Translations under genes and position numbers: made by a program | In this document: positions 32,492 through 40,932 of the stretch, in pieces | Position numbering within the stretch: the first letter of the stretch is position 1 | Layout of the letters: each line of letters begins with the position of its first letter | The notes under the pieces: generated by a model | The model's input: the letters and a program-made list of their open reading frames with translations, nothing else | Told to the model about the DNA's origin: nothing | Databases searched by the model: none | Assembly: GCA_947632485.1 (NCBI GenBank) | Contig: CANRPJ010000023.1 | Span: 1 to 47,322, forward strand | Source: an uncultured Muribaculaceae bacterium | GTDB taxonomy: Bacteria > Bacteroidota > Bacteroidia > Bacteroidales > Muribaculaceae | DNA: 47,322 bases | Reading direction: 5' to 3'

Positions 32492-33621
32492 TTCAATTCT
32501 GTAAGGGCTTGAAGAAGCCTCTCGATATCAGATTCAGAATGGGAGGCGGATAGGGAGATGCGCAGACGTTCCGTACCGGCAGGAACGGTCGGGTGGCGTA
32601 TTGGCAACACGTTGAGTCCTTTCCTCCTAAGCGCTTCCGAGAGCATCACCGCCTTTTCTGCATCACCGACCATGAAAGGCAGAATCTGTGACCTGCTTTC
32701 TGACTCTTCCGAGGTGATTGATTCCAGACCTTTGCGTGTGCGTTCTGCAAGATTCCTGAGTCGGTCACGTTCAGATTGCATATCTACCATCTTCTTCATC
32801 ATCAGTAGGCTCCATGCAGCGCTTGCGGGAGGCAGGCAGGTGGAGAAGATGAAGGAGCGTGCAGAATTGATCAGGAAATTGCAGATGCTTTCAGAGGCAG
32901 CTATGAATGCTCCGGAGGAGGCAAGAGCTTTCCCGAGAGTGCCAACAATAAGGTCTATTTCAGGAAGCAGCCCTAACTCTTCGGCGAGTCCGAGGCCGCG
33001 TTTGCCCATCACACCGAGCGCGTGAGCCTCATCAAGATATAGGAAAATCTCCGGGCGCCGGTGCTTCAGATTGACAAGTTCCTGAAGCGGCGCGAGATCG
33101 CCGTCCATACTGTAGATGGATTCTGCTATGACAATAACCGGTTGACCATCAGACGCATTTCGCTCTATGATGCGCTCAAGAGCCTTCATGTCATTGTGGG
33201 GAAACCGGTGAAACCGCGCTCCTGAGAGGCGCAGCCCGTCGATTATACTGGCATGAATCAGCTTATCAGCAATCACTAATGCACCGGGCAGGGAGGCAAG
33301 AGAGCTTACCGCGCCCACATTGGCATGATAGCCGGAATTGAAAAGCAATGCTTTCCTGTCGTAGAGAGCTCCAGTAAAGAGTTCAAACTCAGTATAGATA
33401 TCCTGATGCTGGGCCAGCAGCCTGGAGGCGGAAGAGGTGAAATCTGCGCGGCCGAAAGTATCTGCAAACTCTTCCGAAAACTCAGCACGGCGCTTAGCCA
33501 GACCGAGATAATCGTTAGATGTGAAATCGATACAATCGGCGTCAGGCTGCGGAATCCTCCGCAAGCAGCCTGCCTCCTGCAATTTATCAAGCCTTCCGGC
33601 AATGATCTCCTCAATGCTCAT
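32488..33621 (-). CDS. bioF: 8-amino-7-oxononanoate synthase
   Basis: A 377-residue alpha-oxoamine synthase joining pimeloyl-ACP (or -CoA) with L-alanine. Marks are [11 protein letters not shown] (32-42), the TSSASRLL region, LFNSGYHAN (93-101), [11 protein letters not shown] (196-206), and the PLP lysine Lys231 in [13 protein letters not shown]. The N-terminus is normal for the family. It overlaps bioA by 11 nt and the BioG-BioC gene by 4 nt, so the three are translated as a coupled set. Confidence 0.95.
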   Translation of the reverse strand: MSIEEIIAGRLDKLQEAGCLRRIPQPDADCIDFTSNDYLGLAKRRAEFSEEFADTFGRADFTSSASRLLAQHQDIYTEFELFTGALYDRKALLFNSGYHANVGAVSSLASLPGALVIADKLIHASIIDGLRLSGARFHRFPHNDMKALERIIERNASDGQPVIVIAESIYSMDGDLAPLQELVNLKHRRPEIFLYLDEAHALGVMGKRGLGLAEELGLLPEIDLIVGTLGKALASSGAFIAASESICNFLINSARSFIFSTCLPPASAAWSLLMMKKMVDMQSERDRLRNLAERTRKGLESITSEESESRSQILPFMVGDAEKAVMLSEALRRKGLNVLPIRHPTVPAGTERLRISLSASHSESDIERLLQALTELK

Positions 33622-34900
33622 AGAGACGCTTCACGATGCTCAGAAGGGCATCACATAGCTTATGAACCTGCTCATCTGTAACCGCGAGGTAGGGCGGCAT
33701 GATATATGCGTTGTGACCGAAGGGACGGATCCACACTCCTTCCTTGATACATTCTTTCTGAAACGGCCCGACATCGATATAGTCGGCCACTTCAATCACT
33801 CCGATTCCTCCGAGCACCCTGACATCGCGCACGCATTTCCAGCCACGGGCCTCAGCGAGGCGCTCTTTCATGATAGTCTCAATCTCCTTGATTCTCTTTT
33901 GCCAAGGCGACTCAAGAAGAAGCTTTGTAGAGGCAACAGCTACCGCGCAGGCGAGAGGATTTGCCATGAAGGTAGGGCCATGCATCATCACCTTAGCCTC
34001 GCTTGCGGAGATCATATCGGCCACCTTTGCAGAAGTGGCTACGGCGGAAAAGGTCATGTAGCCTCCGGTGATAGCCTTTCCGACAAGCATGATATCAGGC
34101 TCCACTCCGGCGTGCTCCCACGCGAAGAGGCGACCTGTACGTCCGAATCCGGTAGCGATCTCATCGAATATCAGGAGAATCCCGTAGCGGTCGCACTCCG
34201 CTCTAAGCTCGCGAAGATACTGAGGGTGATAGAAACGCATTCCGCCAGCTCCCTGCACGATAGGCTCCAGAATCACGGCTGCAAGGCGCTTATGATTCTC
34301 TTCCAACAGCTTTCTCATCGGCTCGAAGTCAGCGGGATCCCATCCATCGCCGAATGAGCACCCGGGTGCGGGAGCAAAGAAGCGTACGGGAAGGGATTTG
34401 CCGAAAGCGGAATGCATACCCGTGACGGGATCACATACCGACATTGCATTCCAGGTGTCGCCGTGATATCCGCTCCTTATAGTGGCAAAGTCGGTGCGCT
34501 CCGGGTTATCCTGCGCCTGAACCGCCATTTTCATCGCCACCTCAGTAGCTACTGAACCGGAGTCGGCGTAGAAAATATGGTTCATCGAGGGAGGCATGAT
34601 CGATAGCAGAAGCTTTCCAAGCTCAATGGCAGGGCTGTGGGTGAAGCCTCCGAACATGACATGGCTCATGCGGTCGATCTGCCGCTTTGCAGCTTCATTC
34701 AGCACCGGGTGATTGTAACCATGAATCACACACCACCAGGAAGACATGCCATCGATCAGCTTAGTACCGTCGGCCAAGGTGATTACGGCTCCTTCGGCAT
34801 GATCCACGACATAGGTAGGCAACGGATCTATTGTGGAGGTATAAGGGTGCCATAGATGCCGGCGATCAAACTCGTCGACTGGCGTTGAATTCGTTTTCAT
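33611..34900 (-). CDS. bioA: Adenosylmethionine-8-amino-7-oxononanoate aminotransferase
   Basis: A 429-residue class III aminotransferase that converts 8-amino-7-oxononanoate to 7,8-diaminononanoate with SAM as amino donor. It has HLWHPYTS (15-22), the [14 protein letters not shown] block (52-65) typical of Bio[12 protein letters not shown] (246-256) and the PLP lysine Lys275 in VGKAITGGY. It starts 27 nt after priA with a weak promoter-like TAACTTCG at 34912-34905. bioD and bioB, needed to finish biotin, are not in the window. Confidence 0.95.
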   Translation of the reverse strand: MKTNSTPVDEFDRRHLWHPYTSTIDPLPTYVVDHAEGAVITLADGTKLIDGMSSWWCVIHGYNHPVLNEAAKRQIDRMSHVMFGGFTHSPAIELGKLLLSIMPPSMNHIFYADSGSVATEVAMKMAVQAQDNPERTDFATIRSGYHGDTWNAMSVCDPVTGMHSAFGKSLPVRFFAPAPGCSFGDGWDPADFEPMRKLLEENHKRLAAVILEPIVQGAGGMRFYHPQYLRELRAECDRYGILLIFDEIATGFGRTGRLFAWEHAGVEPDIMLVGKAITGGYMTFSAVATSAKVADMISASEAKVMMHGPTFMANPLACAVAVASTKLLLESPWQKRIKEIETIMKERLAEARGWKCVRDVRVLGGIGVIEVADYIDVGPFQKECIKEGVWIRPFGHNAYIMPPYLAVTDEQVHKLCDALLSIVKRLYEH

Positions 34901-34927
34901 ACTGCGAAGTTAACAAAAATCTATGGT

Positions 34928-37399
34928 TCAGACCGGGTCTACATCGTAGTAGAGCTGAGTAGACTTCATTCTGTGGTCGGAAGCCATCGTGGCATAGACG
35001 GAGCGCAGCAGCTCCTTTACCTTGCGCATCGAGGCGTTGGCTTCTACCTTAAGCATGATTGTCTGAAGGTAATATGTTGAGATTCTTCCGACAGGTGGCT
35101 GCTCCGGACCAAGCACTCGGGCGCCGAACACTTCGCGAAGTTTCTGAGTGTAGGCTACGGCTACGGAGTCGACCGTCGCGCGGTCTTTATTTTTGAGATA
35201 GATGTTGATTACGCGCGTAAACGGGGGATAGTTGAAGCGGCGGCGCTGTTCCAGTTCGTGGGTATAGAAACCGTTGTAATCGTGAGTCTTAACAAATTTG
35301 AGCACATCATGGTCTGGATCACTGGTCTGTATGAGCACGAGTCCTTTCTCTTTTCGTCTGCCCGCACGCCCGGCCACCTGCACAAGCATATTGAATGCCC
35401 TCTCGTCGCTTCTGAAATCGGGGAAGTTCAGGAGCGTGTCAGCATTGATCACTCCCACGAGATTCACCTTCTCGAAGTCGAGACCTTTAGTCACCATCTG
35501 GGTGCCGACGAGTATATCGGTCTCATGGCGGGCGAACTCTTCGATAATCTCCTGGTAAGCATTCTTATTCCTGGTAGTATCGAGATCCATTCGAGCCACT
35601 CTGTAGCCTTCGAACCGTTTGTGCAATTCCTCTGCGATGCGTTCGGTGCCATAGCCGAAGGTCTGTACCGAGTTCTGTCCGCATGAGGGACACAGAGAGG
35701 GCAGAGGCGCCGAGAAACCGCAGTAATGGCATGTGAGGCGGTCGATTCCTTTATGGTATACGAGCGAGACATCGCAGTTGCAGCATTTCGGAGTCCACCC
35801 GCATTCGTGGCAAATCACCATAGGCGCAAATCCCCGCCTGTTCTGAAACATTATCACCTGCCTCTTTTCGCCCAACGCCTTGTCGGCGGCTTCCATAAGG
35901 GGCTCCGAGAGGCTGCCGGAATTGCGTTTGCGCTTCCTTTGGTCGCGCATATCTACTATCTCCACCTCCGGCAGCACGGCCCCCTCAAAACGCTCAGTAA
36001 GAGTAACGAGACCGTATTTTCCGGTCTGCGACTTAAAGTAAGTCTCTACGGAGGGGGTGGCAGATCCGAGCAGGGTGTTTGCTCCGTGCATTGAGGCGAG
36101 CACTATGGCAGCATCGCGCGCATTATATCGTGGTGCCGGATCATACTGCTTGAACGACGATTCGTGTTCTTCATCTACAATCACGAGCCCGAGGCGCGCG
36201 AAGGGCAGGAATACCGATGAACGGACTCCCAGCACGAGCAGGGGCTCGTTGGTGGAAAGAAGGCGCTTGTAGATGTCTACCCTCTCTGCGTCAGAGAATT
36301 TTGAGTGGTAGACAAGGAGCCTGTTGCCAAACACCTTACGCAGCCGGTCGGTGAGCTGGGTAGTGAGCGATATTTCCGGCACGAGGTAGAGCACCTGATC
36401 TCCCTTGGCAAGGACTCGCTCAATGAGATGGGTATAGATTTCTGTTTTTCCGCTTCCCGTAACTCCGTGGAGCAGACAGACTTGATGGTCGCGAAATGCC
36501 GACAGAATCTCCTCGAAGGCTTTCTTCTGAGCCGGAGAGAATGAGGCAAGGGCTGCCGTGGGAGCGTCGAGGTCGGATTTGAAGCGATTCACCTCGCGGG
36601 TGTAGAGCTGGAAAATTCCTTTGTCGATAAGACTTTTTATTACCGCCGACGAGATGCCCACACGCTCAATCATCTCTTTCTTAGTGACCTCGACCACCGG
36701 TTCTTTTCTCGCCAGCCAGCGAGACCGGTCAAGATAGGCAAGCAGTGCCCGTTCTCCTTTTGGAGAGCGCTTCACCTTATCCATGAAGCCATTGAGAGCT
36801 TCGTGGTCATCTCTCTCAGCAGTCAGGCGGAGACAGGTCTCTTTCTTCGGACGATATTTCTCAATGAGCTTCTCATCGATCTCCACAATGCCTTCTTCGA
36901 GCATCGTGGTAATCACAGCTCCGAGCCGACGCAGACCCGTTTGCTCCTCGAGATCAGAAATCCGCATAGGGCCTTTAGCGGTAAGCAGTTGCACTACCGG
37001 AGCCTCGCGTTCCGACAGCGGGCGCCCTTCTGGATTTTCATAGTCGGGATTGATGGCGATATAGGTCTCGCTTTCAACTTTCATTCCGGTAGGAACCGCC
37101 GCCTTAAATACTTCGCCAATTGAGCAGAGATAATAGTCGGCTATCCAGTTCCAGAATTTTAGCTGAGGATAGCGCACGGCAGGGTGCCTGTCGAGCACTG
37201 CCATAACAGGCTTTACCTCGAATCCTTCCGGAGCGTAGGGCGAAAGCGATTCTACAATTCCGGTATAATATTTCTTGCGGCCAAACTGCACAAGAACCCT
37301 CGCCCCTACGCCGACGGCATCCTCCATCTCGGGAGGTACGCTGTAGGTAAACGTCGAGGCGAGCGGCAGCGGCAGTATGACCTGGGCGAATTTTGCCAA
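34928..37399 (-). CDS. priA: Primosomal protein N' (replication restart helicase)
   Basis: An 823-residue DNA helicase that reloads the replicative helicase at collapsed forks. The N-terminal 3'-DNA-binding domain (AQVILPLPLASTFTY) is followed by a helicase core with GVTGSGKTEIY, DEEHESSFKQYD and GSATPS. The zinc-binding insert (CHECG, CCNCD, CHYCGF and CPSCG) is complete. The only start that gives the family N-terminus is TTG at 37399, 3 nt after the stop of the upstream barrel gene. That gene order suggests priA is translated by coupling. Length is normal for Bacteroidota. Confidence 0.95.
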   Translation of the reverse strand: MAKFAQVILPLPLASTFTYSVPPEMEDAVGVGARVLVQFGRKKYYTGIVESLSPYAPEGFEVKPVMAVLDRHPAVRYPQLKFWNWIADYYLCSIGEVFKAAVPTGMKVESETYIAINPDYENPEGRPLSEREAPVVQLLTAKGPMRISDLEEQTGLRRLGAVITTMLEEGIVEIDEKLIEKYRPKKETCLRLTAERDDHEALNGFMDKVKRSPKGERALLAYLDRSRWLARKEPVVEVTKKEMIERVGISSAVIKSLIDKGIFQLYTREVNRFKSDLDAPTAALASFSPAQKKAFEEILSAFRDHQVCLLHGVTGSGKTEIYTHLIERVLAKGDQVLYLVPEISLTTQLTDRLRKVFGNRLLVYHSKFSDAERVDIYKRLLSTNEPLLVLGVRSSVFLPFARLGLVIVDEEHESSFKQYDPAPRYNARDAAIVLASMHGANTLLGSATPSVETYFKSQTGKYGLVTLTERFEGAVLPEVEIVDMRDQRKRKRNSGSLSEPLMEAADKALGEKRQVIMFQNRRGFAPMVICHECGWTPKCCNCDVSLVYHKGIDRLTCHYCGFSAPLPSLCPSCGQNSVQTFGYGTERIAEELHKRFEGYRVARMDLDTTRNKNAYQEIIEEFARHETDILVGTQMVTKGLDFEKVNLVGVINADTLLNFPDFRSDERAFNMLVQVAGRAGRRKEKGLVLIQTSDPDHDVLKFVKTHDYNGFYTHELEQRRRFNYPPFTRVINIYLKNKDRATVDSVAVAYTQKLREVFGARVLGPEQPPVGRISTYYLQTIMLKVEANASMRKVKELLRSVYATMASDHRMKSTQLYYDVDPV

Positions 37400-37402
37400 C
37401 CG

Positions 37403-38011
37403 TCAGAACATATAAGCTACCTTAATCTGCCAGCCGCTTGACCGGCCGGAGATGTTGGATAGTTTTACAGTCTGGATTTCATAAGACATACCCCAGGCAT
37501 AGCCTCCGGAAACCTGAATTTTCTCAAGAATTTCAGCACCGAGACCACACTGGAGACCAAAGCAACCGCCTGGATATTTGAGCGCGGGCACTTTGTTATG
37601 GCCTACCGTGATCGAGAAATACGGACCTGCATAGGCGAAGGGAGCAATGATACGCTCCAGACCGTTGAGGTTGGAATAGCGGAACTTCAGGTTTACAGGG
37701 ATCCGCAGCGCATGGATCCAGCATTGCTGGTCGCCGTAGCCCTCTGAAGCCCATACCTCTTTCTGCCCGAGATTCAGTTTGCCTCCGTGCATATTGTAGA
37801 GCAGGCTGATATCCATTCCGAAGCCGATACCCGGAAACATGATCTCTCCGATCACACCGGCGCTGAAACCAGGCGATCTGGAGGTATCGAAGAGGTAATT
37901 CTTGAAATGATAGCCGGATATTTCAGCACCGGCTACGGCACCCCACCTGTACTGCGCGGCCGCCGGGAGAGCGGCGACCGCCAGCAGCAGGGTAAGAAGA
38001 ATTTTTTTCAT
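37403..38011 (-). CDS. Outer membrane beta-barrel protein (PorT-like fold), copy 1
   Basis: A 202-residue protein with a signal peptide (MKKILLTLLLAVAALPAAAQ) and alternating beta strands ending in the aromatic KVAYMF typical of outer-membrane insertion. It fits the small eight-to-ten-strand barrel group (outer membrane beta-barrel family 2) of Bacteroidota. It shares order and motifs with the next gene (PVNLKFRYSNL and IIAPFAYAGPYFSITVG versus PINIKYKFNIP and LVAPYLYTGPDFAFKLAG), so the two arose by tandem duplication. It lies 9 nt after its paralogue and 3 nt before priA. Function unknown. Confidence 0.85.
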   Translation of the reverse strand: MKKILLTLLLAVAALPAAAQYRWGAVAGAEISGYHFKNYLFDTSRSPGFSAGVIGEIMFPGIGFGMDISLLYNMHGGKLNLGQKEVWASEGYGDQQCWIHALRIPVNLKFRYSNLNGLERIIAPFAYAGPYFSITVGHNKVPALKYPGGCFGLQCGLGAEILEKIQVSGGYAWGMSYEIQTVKLSNISGRSSGWQIKVAYMF

Positions 38012-38020
38012 CCTTTTAGC

Positions 38021-38587
38021 TTAGAAAAGGTATGCAGCCGTTACTGTCCAGTAGGAGTTGCGGGTCTTGATGTTACCGGTGGTGTTCACGCCTACAGCCT
38101 TCGCGATATTGTTGATACCGAAGGCATAGCCGGCTCCGATCTGAAGATGACGGATAAGCTCTGCGCCGATACCGATATTCCATGCGCACTGGAAAGTCTT
38201 GTAAGGATCCTTGTCTTTACCTGCGAGCTTGAACGCAAAGTCAGGACCTGTATAGAGATAAGGAGCTACGAGCGAGCTTACAGCGGGGATATTGAACTTA
38301 TATTTGATGTTGATGGGTATGTCCATGAAATCCTTGTGGCTGTGAAGCTCTCCGTTCATACGCGTGTACATTAAAGATGCGTCGAAGCAGAGGCCAACGA
38401 TGGGCACCGTAAACTCGGTCATGAAGCCGCCGGTGAAACCTGCACGGTTTTCGGAGCTGAAGTTGTTATTGCCCGAGAAGTGCAATTTATTGATGTCGAG
38501 ACCGGCTTTAACACCGAAACGTACCTGAGCCTGTGCGGCCACACCGCACATTAAAGCTGCCAAAATAGCGATGAGATACTTTTTCAT
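38021..38587 (-). CDS. Outer membrane beta-barrel protein (PorT-like fold), copy 2
   Basis: A 188-residue paralogue of the downstream barrel. Signal peptide MKKYLIAILAALMCGVAAQA/Q, then FGVKAGLDINKLHFSG and a barrel ending in WTVTAAYLF. The ATG at 38587 gives a clean signal peptide; the frame extends to 38617 but the added residues are polar and precede it. It is the first gene of an apparent six-gene minus-strand operon with the second barrel, priA and the three biotin genes. Role unknown; members of this fold include porins and secretion accessory proteins. Confidence 0.85.
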   Translation of the reverse strand: MKKYLIAILAALMCGVAAQAQVRFGVKAGLDINKLHFSGNNNFSSENRAGFTGGFMTEFTVPIVGLCFDASLMYTRMNGELHSHKDFMDIPINIKYKFNIPAVSSLVAPYLYTGPDFAFKLAGKDKDPYKTFQCAWNIGIGAELIRHLQIGAGYAFGINNIAKAVGVNTTGNIKTRNSYWTVTAAYLF

Positions 38588-38614
38588 AATCGTAATAATT
38601 GAATTGTTACGGTG

Positions 38615-38622
38615 CAAAAGTA
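38615..38622 (-). promoter_or_regulatory. Candidate promoter of the OMP-priA-bio operon
   Basis: The minus strand reads TACTTTTG, a -7 box 27 nt before the first start codon. No matching -33 element is seen at the normal distance. The divergent rpsP promoter lies about 45 bp away. Confidence 0.45.
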
Positions 38623-38661
38623 GGTAAAAAAGCCAAAGAATGAAAATTTTGTGGCAATCGC

Positions 38662-38691
38662 TTGCGGAATCAGGGAAAAGCAGTAATTTTG
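38662..38691 (+). promoter_or_regulatory. Promoter of rpsP
   Basis: TTG (38662-38664) and TAATTTTG (38684-38691) are 19 nt apart. The ~65-nt leader contains a small hairpin (cgggg 38703-38707 with ccccg 38714-38718) that could be a feedback site or be incidental. Confidence 0.7.
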
Positions 38692-38760
38692 CAGTCGCGT
38701 TTCGGGGGTGACTCCCCGGCGCACAGAAGAAACAAACACAATAATAAAACCGGAAAAGAA

Positions 38761-39309
38761 ATGGCAGTAAAGATCAGATTGCAGCGCCACGGCCGTAAGG
38801 GCTATGCGTTCTATCCTATCGTAGTGGCCAACAGCCGGGCGCCACGTGATGGCAAATTTATTGAGAGGATCGGTAGCTACAATCCCAATACCAATCCCGC
38901 TACAGTAAGTTTGGACTTCGACCGCGCCCTCTATTGGCTTGAAGTGGGCGCACAGCCTACCGACACAGCTCGCTCTATCCTCTCTCATGAGGGAGTGCTC
39001 CTGATGAAGCATCTCCGCGGAGGAGTGAAGAAAGGTGCTTTCACAGCAGAAGAGGCTCAGCGCCGCTTCGATGCCTGGAAGGCAGAGCGTGGTCAGGTTG
39101 CTGACCGTAAGCGCGTGCAGACGGCTGCAGAAGCTGAGAAAGCAGCTAAGGCTCGTCTGGAGGCAGAGCAGGAGAAGAACCGCCTGAAGGGCGAGGCTGT
39201 AGCCAAGAAGAAGGCTGAGCTCCTCGCAGCTCAGGAGGCAGCAGCTAAGGCAGCTCTCGAGGCAGAGGCAGCCGAGACAGCAGCTGAGGAAGCTCCCGCA
39301 GCAGAGTGA
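38761..39309 (+). CDS. rpsP: 30S ribosomal protein S16 with long C-terminal extension
   Basis: A 182-residue protein. Residues 1-85 are the normal S16 domain ([20 protein letters not shown], then [20 protein letters not shown]). Residues 86-182 are an added tail: a short basic part ([12 protein letters not shown]) and a long Ala/Glu/Lys-rich helix that probably forms a coiled coil. Such tails are usual for Bacteroidota S16, whereas other bacteria stop near 85. The start at 38761 is fixed by the conserved N-terminus; the upstream open frame to 38662 includes the promoter. Confidence 0.96.
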   Translation: MAVKIRLQRHGRKGYAFYPIVVANSRAPRDGKFIERIGSYNPNTNPATVSLDFDRALYWLEVGAQPTDTARSILSHEGVLLMKHLRGGVKKGAFTAEEAQRRFDAWKAERGQVADRKRVQTAAEAEKAAKARLEAEQEKNRLKGEAVAKKKAELLAAQEAAAKAALEAEAAETAAEEAPAAE

Positions 39310-39315
39310 AAAAAT

Positions 39316-39342
39316 TTTCCGGAATAATTGCCGGAAAGTTTT
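39316..39342 (+). terminator. Weak terminator after rpsP
   Basis: A 7-bp stem (tttccgg, ccggaaa) with an 8-nt loop is followed by GTTTTG, 6 nt after the stop codon. The same T-run forms the -33 element for tRNA-Glu. Confidence 0.5.
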
Positions 39343-39370
39343 GCAGAGTTAAAATTAAGTAGTAACTTTG
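39340..39370 (+). promoter_or_regulatory. Promoter of tRNA-Glu
   Basis: TTTG (39340-39343) and TAACTTTG (39363-39370) are 19 nt apart, one of the best promoter matches in the window. The transcript would carry a ~40-nt 5' leader with a GC-rich hairpin (ttccgg repeats near 39389-39410). Confidence 0.7.
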
Positions 39371-39417
39371 CATCGTAAAAATAAGGTTTCCGGGTCTTCC
39401 GGATCCGGAAACAGAAT

Positions 39418-39489
39418 GGCCGATTAGTGTAGCGGTTAGCACGCCACTCTCTCACAGTGGAGACTCGGGTTCGAGTCCCGGATCGGCTA
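39418..39489 (+). tRNA. tRNA-Glu (CTC)
   Basis: A 72-nt cloverleaf: acceptor GGCCGAT/ATCGGCT with G1-U72, D-stem GTGT/GCAC, anticodon stem CCACT/AGTGG with loop CTCTCAC (anticodon CTC at 39451-39453), T-stem TCGGG/CCCGG with TTCGAGT, discriminator A. CCA is not encoded, unlike in the initiator tRNA. Confidence 0.93.
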
Positions 39490-39495
39490 CAGAAG

Positions 39496-39528
39496 AGACC
39501 TGAGCAGTAGATTGCCCAGGTCTTTTTC
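39496..39528 (+). terminator. Terminator after tRNA-Glu
   Basis: A stem of agacctg (39496-39502) with caggtct (39517-39523) is followed by TTTTTC, directly downstream of the tRNA. Confidence 0.75.
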
Positions 39529-39701
39529 TGCTTATGGCCTTCGATCGTTTTCTACGGCCAATGCAGGAGGGCAATCCAAATATCGTAAGAATCTGATTTT
39601 CAATTGATATTTCAAGTGTTTTTTCAATAAAATGAAAAAAGTCAGTAGATGATGTCACAAATTAGAGATTTCTGCGTCTCTATAGTAGAACCATCAACTA
39701 C
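39529..39701. other. AT-rich intergenic spacer without a recognised gene
   Basis: Together with the tRNA-Glu unit this makes the longest stretch without a protein gene (39310-39709). After the tRNA terminator I see no ORF with coding character and no clear TAnnTTTG box for the gene at 39710. A short inverted repeat (agaga 39664-39668 with tctct 39677-39681) and single GTCAG (39641) and GTCA (39653) words are present, 12 nt apart. Confidence 0.5.
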
Positions 39702-39709
39702 ATGATTGC

Positions 39710-40771
39710 ATGAGAAAGCTTCTTTTGGCTGTTGCCTTTGCTCCGCTTATCGCTTTCGCAGCGATAGAAGACTGGAATTATACCCCTTATGTAAGTTATA
39801 ACACTTATAAGCCTTCTCCCTTCGCCATAATCAGGCAGGGAGGCAACTTTAGGTTGCTTCAGACCTTGTGGGAGAAACCACAATCGTTAAAGAATCTGGA
39901 AAAGTCAGGATTCGATTTCTCTGACGTGGATACGGTTCTTCTACTGAATCAGGGTATGATATATCCCTCGGATGGGAAATATCGATCCGCTGTACCGTTT
40001 ATCGACAGCGTAGCGATAGCCGATATTAGGGAAAAGGCGAGGTTTCTGGCTCAAAATATTGTAGAGGATACACGCCCTGAGATGAACTCTTTTATGGCTA
40101 CTTTAGATGCCGCAGGTGTATGTGAGTCAGCTTTCCCGTTGGTCCACTCTTTGGTTTTCGATGGGATTACTTGGGACCACCTTGATGTATCACATGAGTC
40201 AGCTACAATTTGCCAGACCGACAGTATGTCATGGAACGGCTTATTTTATTTCTTCCGACCGGAAGCCCCGGACATTTACGGTACAAACGGAATTAGTCTG
40301 GGTGATAAAGGGTTCCTCAAATTTTCATGGGGCGATAGTTCTAACGCATATCTGTGTACCGCTTTCATCAAGACCAATATCCGTAGGGCTCTGATAAATT
40401 ATCTTAATGGTGAAGAACTTACGCCTGAAATGGTTCGTGACTGCGAAGAGTATGGTGTGATCGATGAAAATGGTAAGTTAAGATTGCCTGTGCTTGATGG
40501 TACCGATGCGATTAGCCTGTCAGCCGATTTATGGGCCAAAGCAGTAGCGAGTTCTTTCATGCGCCATTTCAATGTAGGAGATATCGCTGCTGCTGTAGGA
40601 TTGTCTCCAGAAAATGAGGCGGCTTTGAAGGTGATTCTTTATCATGAGGTTCTGTTTGAGGTAGATCGTATTCTTGATGAGCAGGGTCACGTGAAGCTGC
40701 CTGAGATACTTAAGGTAGCGGCGCCGGAAGATAAGAAGGCAACCGCTACAGTAGCCTACATCAAGCTATAG
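39710..40771 (+). CDS. Exported protein of unknown family
   Basis: A 353-residue protein I do not recognise. Residues 1-17 form a signal peptide (RKLLLAVAFAPLIAFAA, then IEDW). Two helical regions resemble winged-helix or helix-turn-helix patterns in spacing: about 44-95 (FRLLQTLWEKPQSLKNLEKS, then GFDFSDVDTVLLLNQGMIY and PSDGKYRSAVPF), and about 285-330 near the C-terminus. The middle has an aspartate/histidine-rich patch (DGITWDHLDVSHES, about 152-165) and two cysteines (139 and 169). No transmembrane helix follows the signal, so it is periplasmic or secreted. A terminator follows, so it is probably transcribed apart from the regulator downstream. The low-bias codon use and AT content differ from the housekeeping genes. 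Confidence 0.75.
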   Translation: MRKLLLAVAFAPLIAFAAIEDWNYTPYVSYNTYKPSPFAIIRQGGNFRLLQTLWEKPQSLKNLEKSGFDFSDVDTVLLLNQGMIYPSDGKYRSAVPFIDSVAIADIREKARFLAQNIVEDTRPEMNSFMATLDAAGVCESAFPLVHSLVFDGITWDHLDVSHESATICQTDSMSWNGLFYFFRPEAPDIYGTNGISLGDKGFLKFSWGDSSNAYLCTAFIKTNIRRALINYLNGEELTPEMVRDCEEYGVIDENGKLRLPVLDGTDAISLSADLWAKAVASSFMRHFNVGDIAAAVGLSPENEAALKVILYHEVLFEVDRILDEQGHVKLPEILKVAAPEDKKATATVAYIKL

Positions 40772-40823
40772 ATTTTTACTCTCTATGATAGAAGATCCGG
40801 ATTCGAGGACCGGACCAACTCCA

Positions 40824-40860
40824 AGATACTCAGGTATTACAGATGCCTGGGTATCTTTTA
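40824..40860 (+). terminator. Terminator after the exported unknown protein
   Basis: An 11-bp stem (agatactcagg with cctgggtatct, one G-U) with an 11-nt loop is followed by TTTTA. It separates the gene at 39710 from the regulator gene at 40933. Confidence 0.8.
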
Positions 40861-40894
40861 GCCTATGAAGTAGAGATGTGAGGAAATTAATTTG

Positions 40895-40902
40895 TATCTT
40901 TG
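40895..40902 (+). promoter_or_regulatory. Promoter of the membrane winged-helix regulator gene
   Basis: TATCTTTG matches the -7 box, 30 nt before the start codon. No clear -33 box is seen. Confidence 0.55.
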
Positions 40903-40932
40903 TGATAAGTAATCAGTTCGATATTAGAAACT

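Noticed and set aside
39641..39657. Second copy of the phased GTCAG site before the gene at 39710
   Set aside because: Only one GTCAG and one GTCA occur, 12 nt apart, without the extended match; not distinguishable from chance.
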